Assembly: GCF_001667315.1 (NCBI RefSeq)
Contig: NZ_LZHT01000005.1
Coordinates: 172,175 to 236,174, forward strand
DNA length: 64,000 nucleotides
Direction of reading: 5' to 3'
Origin: Mycobacterium sp. 852002-10029_SCH5224772
GTDB taxonomy: Bacteria > Actinomycetota > Actinomycetes > Mycobacteriales > Mycobacteriaceae
Numbering within the stretch: position 1 is the first letter of the stretch; the number at the start of each line of letters is the position of its first letter. This document shows, piece by piece, positions 8,781-16,537 of this stretch. The notes under the pieces were generated by a model. It ran no database searches, was not told the origin of the DNA, and was given only the letters and a program-made list of their open reading frames with translations. A program made the translations under genes and the position numbers.

Positions 8781-9736
8781 GCGCTACCTTTCGTCCGTCA
8801 GCCGGCGACGTCAGTTCGGATGACCTTAACGGCACCGCGCACGAGTTGCTGAACGAGTTGAGGGCCCAAGGAGCCCCGCTACGCGGGCCCGGCAAGCGTC
8901 GCACCAGCTGGTGCGTCGACCAATGCGCGCGAGAAAATAAGTGCACCGTGATGTGAGTTGGCGACCCGCATGTTGTCAAGCGGCGCAAAGTGATGACTCG
9001 CCGGCGCGCCCGCGGCGCAATCATAGAATTCCCCTCTCGGGCCTGAGCAATCTCCCAGGAACTTCTGACAACCCATCGTGCGCCTGTGCGAGGTAGCCGT
9101 CGACAGCGAGTGATTTAAATCGCGCGCGATTAACACGGAACTGCGGCACGAACAAGCATTTATCTCGACGCGATGACCCAATCTGTCGATTCCCACCCAC
9201 AGAGCGGCGCTATTCTGGCGAGGCCACCCGAGACGATGCTGGGCCTGCCGAAACGGCGCCTCGGTTACCATATCGTGATGTATGGCCGTATTGGAATAGT
9301 GTCAGCCGAACCTTTCTTGCGCCGATGATTCGGGCAAACAATCAAACTGTCCCCAAATCCGCCGCAGCACTGCATCACACGCTCCTGCCGATACGAAGCC
9401 GCGCGTGGGATTCGGCCAGATCGCCGGCACTGGCAGCAAACTGCGGCAACTCTGTATGCAGCCAATAAGGGGCGCCGAGGGTGCATCACGTGCGAGAGCG
9501 CACCGTTGCCCTTTGGCCCTCAATAGATTCGATGTACCAGGCCCGACGAACGTGTCGCCCCGGCGCTGGGCGTGAAACCCAAGGGGGACGCGAAAGTCGT
9601 TTTTGGCAGCCCACTGACAGTTTGACAGCGGTGACACCGGGTTACGCACAGACAAACTGCCCCAGACCATCGATGATGATCTGGACACCCGGTCGCTTCC
9701 CCTCGCCGCGCGATTGGTACCGAAGGGACGTTGACG
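8781..9736. other. Long divergent intergenic region, no gene seen
   Basis: This 956-base stretch separates the divergently transcribed papA-like and malic enzyme genes. The open frames inside it have no recognisable protein character. Around 8930-9180 the sequence is visibly richer in A+T than its surroundings, and it holds a perfect 12-base palindrome at 9119-9130. It probably contains both promoters. A decayed gene or a small RNA cannot be excluded. Confidence 0.5.
9112..9130. promoter_or_regulatory. Overlapping palindromes, possible regulator site
   Basis: GATTTAAATC (9112-9121) is a perfect 10-base palindrome and overlaps ATCGCGCGCGAT (9119-9130), a perfect 12-base palindrome. The pair sits in the A+T-richer middle of the region between the papA-like and malic enzyme genes, where a dimeric repressor could bind. 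No regulator gene is adjacent, so this rests on symmetry alone. Confidence 0.25.
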
Positions 9737-11395
9737 ATGCCTGATGAGCTCCACGGGCCGGCCCGGCTGTTCGATGCCTTGACCACCAAGGGCACCGCCT
9801 TCACCGAGGACGAGCGCCGGCGATTGGGCCTGATGGGTCTGTTGCCGACGACGGTGAAGACCCTCGAACAACAAGCCGAGCATTGCTGGCACGAATTCTC
9901 CACCCGCCGCGACGATCTCGACAAGCACATCTATCTGCGGGCGTTGCAGGACCGCAACGAGACGTTGTTCTACCGGGTGTTGCTCGACCACATCCCCGAG
10001 GCTCTGCCGATCGTCTACACGCCCACCGTGGGGGAGGCCTGCCAGCGTTTCAGCGAGATATACCGGCGGCCGCGGGGGCTCTTCGTCTCCTACGCCGAGC
10101 GCGACTGCCTCGACGAGGTGCTGAACAACCGGCCGCAGCGCGAGGTCGACGTGATCGTGGTGACCGACGGGCAACGCATCCTCGGCCTGGGTGATCAGGG
10201 CATCGGCGGCATGGGCATCCCGATCGGAAAGCTGTCGCTTTACACCCTCATTGGTGGGATAGACCCCGCCCGCACTCTTCCGATCGTGCTCGATGTGGGA
10301 ACCGACAACAGCGAACTGCTCGACGACCCTCGGTATCTGGGCTGGCGGCACCGGCGTATCGACGACGACGATTACCATGCGTTCATCGACAAGTTCGTCG
10401 CCGCGGTACGCAAGCACCTACCCAATGTGCTGCTGCAGTGGGAGGACTTCGCCACCACACACGCGCTGCCGATCCTCGCCCGCTACCGCGACAAACTCCT
10501 TACCTTCAACGACGACATCCAGGGGACCGCCGCCGTCACCGTCGGGGCGTTGCACGGCGCCGCCAAGGTCGCGGGCCGCCCGCTGTCCCAGCAACAGGTC
10601 GTCATGCTCGGCGCCGGCTCGGCCGGCATCGGAGTGCTCGACATGATCCGCCGCCAAATGGTGAACGAGGGATTGTCCGAACAGGCTGCCTCCGAGCGCA
10701 TCTGGGTTGTCGACCTGCAAGGGCTGCTCACCGATGACCGCACCGACCTATCCGACGCGCAGCGCGGATTCGCCCAGCCCGCCGGCCGGGTTGCCGGCTG
10801 GGGCCTGTCCGGCCGCGCCCGGCTCGCCGACGTGGTCCACCATGTCGACGTCGGCGTGCTGCTCGGCCTGTCCACCGCCGCGGGTGCCTTCACCGAGCCC
10901 ATCGTGCGTGAACTCGCCGCCAAGACCGACCGGCCGATCATCTTCCCGCTGTCCAACCCGACGAGCCGCGCCGAGGCTCACCCCGCGGAGCTGGATCAGT
11001 GGACCCACGGGCGCGCCCTGATCGCCACCGGTTCGCCGTTCGCCCCGCTGCACCGAAATGGCGTGGAACACGCCGTCGCCCAATGCAATAACGTCTACAT
11101 CTTTCCCGCGATGGGGTTGGCCGTGACCGCGGCCCAGTCGACCCGGATCACCGACGAGATGATGCGCGTCGCCGCAGAGACCTTGGGCGAGGCGTCGCCC
11201 GCCCTCACCGACCCCGACCGGCCGTTGCTGCCCGCGTGGTCGGATGTGCCCGATGTCGCGGTTCGGATCGCGCATGCCGTCGCGGTGCAGGCCGTCGCGG
11301 ACGGCGTCGCCCCGGCGCGCAGCGACGCTGAACTCACCGAACGCATCGCGCAGGTGCGTTGGATGCCCGAATATCCTGTGGACACCACCGCTTAG
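9737..11395 (+). CDS. mez: NAD-type malic enzyme
   Basis: This 552-residue protein decarboxylates malate to pyruvate with reduction of NAD(P). The ATG at 9737 is preferred over a TTG two codons earlier because AGGGA lies eight bases upstream. Visible family signatures are YTPTVGEACQRF near residue 97, the FNDDIQGTAAVTVGALHGA segment near 257 (divalent metal and malate site), the NAD-binding GAGSAGIGVLDM near 295, and FPLSNPTSRAEA near 400. From memory the M. tuberculosis orthologue is Mez (Rv2332). The gene stands alone between a long intergenic region and the cupin/SDR/LysR group. Confidence 0.95.
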   Translation: MPDELHGPARLFDALTTKGTAFTEDERRRLGLMGLLPTTVKTLEQQAEHCWHEFSTRRDDLDKHIYLRALQDRNETLFYRVLLDHIPEALPIVYTPTVGEACQRFSEIYRRPRGLFVSYAERDCLDEVLNNRPQREVDVIVVTDGQRILGLGDQGIGGMGIPIGKLSLYTLIGGIDPARTLPIVLDVGTDNSELLDDPRYLGWRHRRIDDDDYHAFIDKFVAAVRKHLPNVLLQWEDFATTHALPILARYRDKLLTFNDDIQGTAAVTVGALHGAAKVAGRPLSQQQVVMLGAGSAGIGVLDMIRRQMVNEGLSEQAASERIWVVDLQGLLTDDRTDLSDAQRGFAQPAGRVAGWGLSGRARLADVVHHVDVGVLLGLSTAAGAFTEPIVRELAAKTDRPIIFPLSNPTSRAEAHPAELDQWTHGRALIATGSPFAPLHRNGVEHAVAQCNNVYIFPAMGLAVTAAQSTRITDEMMRVAAETLGEASPALTDPDRPLLPAWSDVPDVAVRIAHAVAVQAVADGVAPARSDAELTERIAQVRWMPEYPVDTTA

Positions 11396-11549
11396 TGGAC
11401 GTCGCGCACGTAGCGGTGATCTTGATGAGCTCGTTGGACATACGAGTGAGCGGCATGCCGCCGCGGGCCACCAGCGCACTGGTCCACGAAATCAGCGCAC
11501 GGATCCTGCCGTTGGGGCTGCGCGATGCGTTGTGCGCCAACACTTCCGG

Positions 11550-11691
11550 CTAGTCCGTCGCAACGTGCGGAGGGTCGTAGACGACCAGGAAGACAAGGTC
11601 TTCAGCACCAGTGTTTGTGAGACCCAGATCGGTCTCGTGCCAGACGATCTCCTCCGGTGCGATGACATTCGCCTAACACGGCGTGACTCAT
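11550..11691 (-). pseudogene. Cupin protein gene with internal deletion
   Basis: GGGAAGGAG followed by ATG at 11691 starts MSHAVLGE, a sensible N-terminus that then runs into nonsense. In another frame, immediately after a TAG, the minus strand encodes 40 residues to 11552-11550 that look like a cupin tail (VIAPEEIVWHETDLGLTNTG then AEDLVFLVVYDPPH). Start and tail are thus preserved, while the metal-binding barrel between them (roughly 60-80 residues in such proteins) is gone and the frame is broken. The remnant lies 42 bases after the SDR gene on the same strand, so SDR and cupin were probably an operon controlled by the divergent LysR gene. Confidence 0.5.
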
Positions 11692-11733
11692 GTGACTTCT
11701 CCTTCCCGGTTAGAGCCTCGGTGCGGGGACTTG

Positions 11734-12444
11734 TCATGCGGCGATGCTGCCGCCGCCGTCGGCCCGAATGATCTGACCGGTGATGTAGCCGGCATCCTCG
11801 TCCAGCAGGGTGCAGATGGCGTGTGCGATCTCGCGCGGTGTGCCAAGCCGGCGCAGCGGAATGGTTTGCAGCAGACGCGCTTCTCGCTCGGATCCGGAGG
11901 GACTGAGCTCGCGGTACATCTCGGTTTCGATGGGCCCGGGCGCTACCGCGTTGACCGTGATGCCGGACTGCGCGAGCTCGCCCGCCCAGATCCGCGTGCA
12001 CGCTTCCAGCGCCGCCTTGGTCGCGGCGTACGGCGTGCGCTCCGCGGTGCCCAGCGTCGTCATGCTGGTGACGTTGACGATGCGGCCCCACCCGGCGGCC
12101 ACCATCCCGGGCAGCGCCGCTTGGACCACCTGCACGGCGGTGCGCACGTTCAGGTCGTACGTGGCGAATAGATCGTCCAAATCGATCGACCCGATCCGGC
12201 CGAACCGCGCGATGGCGACGTTGTTGACGACTGCATCGATGCGCCCGTTCGCAAGGACGCGCTTGAGCACGGCGTCGGTGTCGGCCCGGTCGGACAGGTC
12301 CGCCTCGTAGAACTCGCCCGGGAAGTCGTCGGGGCGACTGCGTGCGATGCCGATTGGAATGTCGCCGGACGCGGCAACCCGGTCGGCGACTGCTCGGCCG
12401 ATTCCCTTCGATGCCCCGGTGATGAGTACTCGGCGTGCGGTCAT
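11734..12444 (-). CDS. Short-chain dehydrogenase/reductase (FabG-like)
   Basis: This 236-residue NAD(P)-dependent oxidoreductase has the SDR motifs in order: TGASKGIG near residue 9 (cofactor), NNVAIA near 75 (the usual NNAG is altered), a Ser in NVTSMTT near 125, and the catalytic YxxxK as YAATK near 140. PGPIETEM near 170 and a C-terminal YITGQIIRADGG complete the fold. The substrate is unknown. The ATG at 12444 is preceded by AAAGGAGG. It is divergent from a LysR regulator 106 bases away, the classical arrangement for a LysR-controlled gene. Confidence 0.9.
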   Translation of the reverse strand: MTARRVLITGASKGIGRAVADRVAASGDIPIGIARSRPDDFPGEFYEADLSDRADTDAVLKRVLANGRIDAVVNNVAIARFGRIGSIDLDDLFATYDLNVRTAVQVVQAALPGMVAAGWGRIVNVTSMTTLGTAERTPYAATKAALEACTRIWAGELAQSGITVNAVAPGPIETEMYRELSPSGSEREARLLQTIPLRRLGTPREIAHAICTLLDEDAGYITGQIIRADGGGSIAA

Positions 12445-12550
12445 GGTGTCCTCCTTTGCAGGCCTTCGTATGATTACTTAAACGTTTTGGAAAGCCAATG
12501 CATCATAACGTTGTTGATATGGACGATCACACTGAACTCATGGAGGATCG
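12445..12550. promoter_or_regulatory. SDR/LysR divergent promoter with AACGTT repeats
   Basis: The 106-base gap is A+T-rich for this genome. It holds two copies of the self-complementary hexamer AACGTT (12481-12486 and 12507-12512), 26 bases apart, with TTACTTAAA just before the first. LysR regulators often bind two such helically phased sites between divergent genes, so this is a plausible operator for the neighbouring regulator. The exact promoter hexamers are not clear. Confidence 0.4.
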
Positions 12551-13411
12551 ATGACGACGTTGTCGCAGCTCAAAACGTTTATTGCGGTGGTCGATCAGGG
12601 CGGCTTCACGGCAGCGGGCAGACGACTCGGGTTATCCCAGCCGGCCGTGAGCCGCACAGTCGCCACGCTGGAAAAAGAGCTGGGCCTGCCGCTGTTCTCC
12701 CGGCGGCGTGACGGGCTGGCTCTGACCGAGGCGGGTGTCACCGCGCTGACGCACGCGCGAGAAGCGGTGCGCCAGCTGACGTTGATGCGGACTGAGGTCG
12801 CCGGTTTGGCCGGCGACGTCACCGGGACACTGAGCCTGGCGAGCGTGCCGTCGGCCACCGCAACGCTCGTCGCTCCGCAACTACGGGCGTTCGCCCAGCG
12901 GCATCCGGCCGTCACCATCCGGCTGCTGGAGGGAAGCGAGAACGAGATCGTGGATTGGCTCGACCGAGGGGCCGCCGAGGCCGGTGTGGTCAGCCTGCCG
13001 GTCAAGGGACTCGACGTGGCGGTCCTCGGCGAACAGGAAATGGTTGCCGTGGTGCCTGCCGACAGCTGGTTGGCATCCAAGGACACCATCACCTACGCCG
13101 ACTTGGCCAAGGAGCCCTTCGTCCGTGGCACCGGTGGCTGCGCGGACGTGTTCATGCCGATCGCGCGGCGCGCCGGGATCGAATTCGACCTGGCCTTCGA
13201 AGCGCGCGAGATTGCGGCGACTCTCGAGATCGTGCGCGCCGGGCTCGGTGTAAGCATCCTGCCCAGCGCCGGGCTGCCCGAATTGCCAGGCGTCGCAGTG
13301 CGTCCACTGGTGCCGCAGACCGTGCGGCGCCTCGGCATCGCGATATCCGCGAGCGCATCGGCACCCGCGCGCGCGTTCCTCGATCAGGTCGCCGCGCTCG
13401 ATCCGCACTGA
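12551..13411 (+). CDS. LysR family transcriptional regulator
   Basis: This 286-residue protein has the N-terminal winged helix-turn-helix (residues 1-60; FTAAGRRLGLSQPAVSRTVA as recognition helices) and a LysR substrate-binding domain from about residue 90 (LSLASVPSATATLVAPQLRA, then a C-terminal VRAGLGVSILPSAGLP). The divergent SDR gene, and formerly the cupin gene behind it, are the likely targets. The inducer cannot be predicted. The ATG is preceded by GGAGG at 12541-12545. The regulator looks intact although part of its presumed regulon is broken. Confidence 0.92.
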   Translation: MTTLSQLKTFIAVVDQGGFTAAGRRLGLSQPAVSRTVATLEKELGLPLFSRRRDGLALTEAGVTALTHAREAVRQLTLMRTEVAGLAGDVTGTLSLASVPSATATLVAPQLRAFAQRHPAVTIRLLEGSENEIVDWLDRGAAEAGVVSLPVKGLDVAVLGEQEMVAVVPADSWLASKDTITYADLAKEPFVRGTGGCADVFMPIARRAGIEFDLAFEAREIAATLEIVRAGLGVSILPSAGLPELPGVAVRPLVPQTVRRLGIAISASASAPARAFLDQVAALDPH

Positions 13412-13512
13412 TTCGGTTCGGCGACCACGGTTTTGAATCCCTGATCAGCTTCGCGCCCGGCCGTGATCCATCGCGTGCCAGGACGCGTTTCAGCGGTTCC
13501 GCCCCGGCGTGG

Positions 13513-13525
13513 TATCTTCGCCGAC
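13513..13525 (+). promoter_or_regulatory. Promoter -10 element for a leaderless transcript
   Basis: TATCTT (13513-13518) fits the mycobacterial TANNNT -10 hexamer and ends seven bases before the GTG of the leader ORF at 13526. That spacing puts the transcription start on or next to the GTG, the normal geometry of leaderless mycobacterial mRNAs. The -35 region is weak, as is common in these bacteria. Confidence 0.5.
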
Positions 13526-13600
13526 GTGAACATCGGCGTGCGCGCGTATTGGCGCTTTATCGTGGCTCCGGGTGGAGCCAGCGATGCAGCGTCTGGTTGA
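13526..13600 (+). CDS. Leader peptide with Tyr-Trp-Arg-Phe codons (attenuator)
   Basis: A 24-codon ORF starts GTG and reads MNIGVRAYWRF then IVAPGGASDAASG. Codons 8, 9 and 11 are Tyr (13547-13549), Trp (13550-13552) and Phe (13556-13558), the three end products of the pathway whose first enzyme is encoded next. There is no Shine-Dalgarno; the -10 element lies directly upstream, so translation would be leaderless. The stop codon (13598-13600) abuts one strand of a predicted antiterminator (13586-13597). A ribosome finishing the ORF would mask that strand, and a ribosome stalled on the aromatic codons would leave it free. This is what a ribosome-mediated attenuator requires. Confidence 0.65.
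   Translation: MNIGVRAYWRFIVAPGGASDAASG
13563..13580 (+). promoter_or_regulatory. Pause-type hairpin within the leader ORF
   Basis: TGGCTCC (13563-13569) pairs perfectly with GGAGCCA (13574-13580) around a four-base loop, GGGT. It lies 4-22 bases after the Phe codon of the leader peptide, where a pause hairpin that synchronises polymerase and ribosome would be expected. GGCTCCGGG (13564-13572) could instead pair with CCCGGGGCC (13620-13628, one wobble), giving a further alternative fold. Confidence 0.5.
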
Positions 13601-13652
13601 CGCAACCGCACGACTGATACCCGGGGCCCAGCAGTGACCAGAAGGTCGCTGC
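13586..13652 (+). promoter_or_regulatory. Predicted antiterminator helix before the DAHP synthase gene
   Basis: GCAGCG (13586-13591) complements CGCTGC (13647-13652), and the adjoining TCTGGT (13592-13597) complements ACCAGA (13637-13642). This gives 12 pairs with a four-base bulge. The distal strand consumes the loop and 3' arm of the terminator hairpin, so the two structures are mutually exclusive. Pairings were found by eye, with no energy calculation. Confidence 0.5.
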
Positions 13653-13663
13653 TTTTCGTTTTT
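13630..13663 (+). terminator. Intrinsic terminator (attenuator) before the DAHP synthase gene
   Basis: AGCAGTGACC (13630-13639) and GGTCGCTGCT (13644-13653) form a 10-pair stem with one G-T wobble and the loop AGAA, followed by TTTTCGTTTTT. A stem with a real T-tract is uncommon in mycobacteria, and here it sits upstream of the gene it would control rather than after one. A further 7-pair inverted repeat (13664-13670 with 13688-13694) follows before the ribosome binding site. Confidence 0.7.
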
Positions 13664-13723
13664 CAGGGCAACGGGAACCAGCGGGCGTGCCCTGAGAGCC
13701 AGTAGAGAAAGGCACACACCCCC

Positions 13724-14785
13724 ATGTCGATAATCAATTGCGAGACGGCGACGATCGGTACGTCCGATCATCGGATCGTTTCGTTCCGCGAGCTGTCGGC
13801 TCCCGCCGTCATCCGCACCGAACTGCCGTTGACGGCTCGGCGTGCCCAGGCCGTCCAGCGCGATCGCGACGAGATCTCGGCGATCCTGGCCGGTGGCGAC
13901 GACCGGCTGCTATTGGTGGTCGGCCCCTGCTCGGTGCACGATCCCGTGGCCGCGCTCGACTACGCACGCCGGCTCGCGCCGATCGCCGCCGAGTACGCGG
14001 ATCGCCTGAAGATCGTGATGCGGGTCTACTTCGAAAAGCCGCGCACCACCGTCGGCTGGAAGGGACTCATCAACGATCCCAACATGGATGGCAGCTTCGA
14101 CGTCGAACGCGGGATCCGCATTGCGCGTAGTTTGTTGCTCGACATCATCGACGTCGGCCTCCCGGTGGGATGTGAGTTCTTGGAGCCCACCAGTCCGCAG
14201 TACATCGCCGACGCCGTCGCCTGGGGCGCGATCGGCGCCCGGACCACCGAGTCGCAGGTGCACCGCCAGTTGGCGTCCGGGTTGTCGATGCCGGTCGGAT
14301 TCAAGAACGGCACCGACGGCAACATCCAGGTCGCCATCGACGGCGTCAAAGCCGCTGCGGCACCGCACCATTTCTTCGGTACCGACAACGTCGGTCGCGC
14401 GGCCGTCGTCGAGACCAAGGGCAATCCCGACTGTCACATGATCCTTCGGGGTGGCACCACCGGACCCAATTACGACACCGCCTCGGTGACCACTGCCATC
14501 GAACGGCTGGGCAAGGCGGGGCTTTCCGGGCAGGTCATGATCGACTGCTCGCACGCCAACTCCGCCAAAGACCATGTGCGGCAAGCCGAAGTCACGGCCG
14601 AGGTGGCCGCGCGCATCGCCGGCGGCGAGCGTGGCATCGCCGGTCTGATGCTGGAGAGCTTCCTGGTGGCCGGCGCCCAATCGCTCGGCGGCGAGCTGAC
14701 CTACGGCCAATCCGTGACCGATCAGTGCATGGACTTCCGGACCACGGCGCGCCTGCTGGCCGACCTTCACGCGGCGATGGGCTGA
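13724..14785 (+). CDS. 3-Deoxy-7-phosphoheptulonate (DAHP) synthase, type I
   Basis: This 353-residue protein condenses phosphoenolpyruvate and erythrose 4-phosphate, the first step to chorismate. It is of the E. coli AroF/AroG/AroH class (about 350 residues). Motifs are VVGPCSVHDP near residue 65, MRVYFEKPRTTVGWKGLIND near 100, GARTTESQVHR near 180, GFKNGTDG near 200 and DCSHANSAKDH near 270 (metal and phosphate ligands). The AroG I remember from M. tuberculosis is the longer, unrelated-looking type II enzyme (about 460 residues), so this is a different class. It lies convergent to mbtA with 31 bases between, so it may boost chorismate for salicylate. Its upstream attenuator points to control by aromatic amino acids rather than iron. 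Confidence 0.95.
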   Translation: MSIINCETATIGTSDHRIVSFRELSAPAVIRTELPLTARRAQAVQRDRDEISAILAGGDDRLLLVVGPCSVHDPVAALDYARRLAPIAAEYADRLKIVMRVYFEKPRTTVGWKGLINDPNMDGSFDVERGIRIARSLLLDIIDVGLPVGCEFLEPTSPQYIADAVAWGAIGARTTESQVHRQLASGLSMPVGFKNGTDGNIQVAIDGVKAAAAPHHFFGTDNVGRAAVVETKGNPDCHMILRGGTTGPNYDTASVTTAIERLGKAGLSGQVMIDCSHANSAKDHVRQAEVTAEVAARIAGGERGIAGLMLESFLVAGAQSLGGELTYGQSVTDQCMDFRTTARLLADLHAAMG

Positions 14786-14816
14786 TCGCGGGCGGCACGC
14801 GCGCCTGGTGTCGCGC

Positions 14817-16463
14817 CTATCGTGCCGAAACCTGGCCCGCGATCGCCTTTTTGTCGATCTTGCCGATCGGTGTGGTCGGCAGTGATGTCATCGGCACTAA
14901 GACGTCGGGCCGGGCGTGCGCGGCCACACCGCGTTCGTCGAGATAGCCGTTCAACTCCGCAAGCGACAGTCCCTGGCCCTTGAAAACGACTGCCGCACAG
15001 ATTTTCTCACCCAGGTAGGGGTCGGGCAGTGCTACCGCGGCGGCCGAGAAGATCGCCGGGTGGCTGTGCATCTGCTCCTCGAGGTCTGCCGCGGAGATGG
15101 TTTCGCCGCCACGGCAGATGACGTCCTTGACGCGGCCGGTGACCACCACGTAGCCGTCGTCCCCGATCCGAACCAGGTCACCGCTACGGAAGAAGCCGTC
15201 GGTGTCAAAGCAGCGTTCATTGTCGCGCTCGGCGCGGAAGTAGCCGTTGAACGTGTACGGTCCGCGCACCAGCAATTCACCCTCCTCACCGGGGGGCGCC
15301 GGCTCACCGGCCGCATCGACGACCCGCAACTCGTCGGCGGGGGACAACGGACGCCCCTGCGTGTGCTCGGTGAGTTCGGGTGGATCGCCGAGGCGGGTGT
15401 AGTTCAGCAGCCCCTCGGCCATCCCGAACACCTGCTGCAGGCCCGGGGTCAGGGCGGTGCGCACCAAGCGGGCGTCCTCGGGCTCGAGCTTGGCGCCGCC
15501 GACTTGCAAGAGCCGCAAGGTCTTTGGGGTCACCGGCTCCCACTCGCAGGCCTGCGCCCACAGTTTGGCCAGGGCCGGCACCAGGGCGGTGACCGTGACG
15601 CCGTGCCGGTCGACGGCGGCGAAGGCCGCCTCGGGGCTGGGGTCGGTGCCGAACACGGTGGTGGCGCCCACCGTCATCGCGCCGAGCAGGCCGGGACAGG
15701 CGAGCGGGAAATTGTGGCCGGCCGACAGCACCGCCAGATAGACGTCGTCGGAGCTGAGCCCGCAGAGTTCGGCGCTGGCGGTCGCGTTGAACACGTAATC
15801 GTCGTGGGTGCGGGGGATGAGCTTGGGTGTGCCGGTGGTTCCCCCCGAAACCAGAAGCAGTGCAGGCGATCCCGGGTCACCCGGCGACGGCGGCGGGCCG
15901 GCGGGCGCGTGCTCGCACAGGCGCGCCCATGAGGTGAACGGCCCCGGGTCGCCGTCGACGATGACGTGGTGGAGCGTTTCGTGTTCCTCGGCGAGTCCTC
16001 GCGCCATCGTTCGATAGTCGAAACCCGCTGCCGTATCGGCGATCACCAGCCCGGTGGCCCCGCTGACCGAGGCGAAATGCCCGAGTTCGGCGGCCCGATG
16101 GCCCGGCAGGCACATGACCGGGATCGCCCCCGCCCGTAGCAGGCCGAAGAGCGCCACCGCGAACTGGCAGCGGTTCGGCAACTGCAGCAGCACCCGGTCG
16201 CCCGGCGCGATACCCAGTGCCCGCAACCCACCGGCGGCGCGGTTAGCCTGGTCGTCGAGGTCCGCATAACTGAAGCCGGTACCGCCCACGGCGTCGAGGA
16301 CGGCCATTCGGTCGGGCCACTGCCGGGCCGCGTTGGTCAGGATCGTGTCCAGGGTCCGTCCCGTCCAGTAGCCGGCTGCCCGGTAGGCGGCGGCGCGATC
16401 AGCGGGGAATGGCACAAACCCGTCGAGGACTCCGGCCGGTGACTGTGGTGTGTGCGGGCTCAT
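14817..16463 (-). CDS. mbtA: Salicyl-AMP ligase MbtA
   Basis: This 548-residue stand-alone adenylation enzyme activates salicylate and loads it on the aryl carrier domain of MbtB. It has LLVSGGTTGTPKLIPRTHDD near residue 190 (ATP binding), the aryl-acid pocket segment AGHNFPLACPG near 240, a YTRLGD block near 345, the hinge region SGDLVRIGDDGYVVVTGRVK near 420 and a C-terminal Lys in PIGKIDKKAI. The GHNFPL segment, with Asn in place of the amino-acid-binding Asp, is typical of 2,3-dihydroxybenzoate/salicylate ligases. It is divergent from mbtB, with two IdeR-type boxes between them. In M. tuberculosis mbtJ and mbtI lie next to mbtA; neither is seen here. Confidence 0.96.
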   Translation of the reverse strand: MSPHTPQSPAGVLDGFVPFPADRAAAYRAAGYWTGRTLDTILTNAARQWPDRMAVLDAVGGTGFSYADLDDQANRAAGGLRALGIAPGDRVLLQLPNRCQFAVALFGLLRAGAIPVMCLPGHRAAELGHFASVSGATGLVIADTAAGFDYRTMARGLAEEHETLHHVIVDGDPGPFTSWARLCEHAPAGPPPSPGDPGSPALLLVSGGTTGTPKLIPRTHDDYVFNATASAELCGLSSDDVYLAVLSAGHNFPLACPGLLGAMTVGATTVFGTDPSPEAAFAAVDRHGVTVTALVPALAKLWAQACEWEPVTPKTLRLLQVGGAKLEPEDARLVRTALTPGLQQVFGMAEGLLNYTRLGDPPELTEHTQGRPLSPADELRVVDAAGEPAPPGEEGELLVRGPYTFNGYFRAERDNERCFDTDGFFRSGDLVRIGDDGYVVVTGRVKDVICRGGETISAADLEEQMHSHPAIFSAAAVALPDPYLGEKICAAVVFKGQGLSLAELNGYLDERGVAAHARPDVLVPMTSLPTTPIGKIDKKAIAGQVSAR

Positions 16464-16515
16464 GGCTCCTACTGGCGGGGGCTTCGAACGGGGCTAGTAG
16501 CGGGGATGCAGGCAG

Positions 16516-16534
16516 TAAGGATAGGGTAACCAAA
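16516..16534. promoter_or_regulatory. IdeR iron box 1, mbtA/mbtB intergenic
   Basis: TAAGGATAGGGTAACCAAA matches the mycobacterial IdeR consensus TTAGGTTAGGCTAACCTAA at 15 of 19 positions by my count, including the GG-TA core and AACC arm. It sits between the divergent mbtA and mbtB starts, where iron-loaded IdeR would repress both. Confidence 0.75.
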
Positions 16535-16537
16535 AAA

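Noticed and set aside
8879..9271. 130-residue minus-strand frame in the long intergenic region
   Set aside because: No ribosome binding site, no recognisable motif and an unusual composition; not enough to call a gene.
11359..11553. 64-residue plus-strand frame after the malic enzyme
   Set aside because: It overlaps the end of the malic enzyme gene, has no ribosome binding site, and shows no protein-like features.
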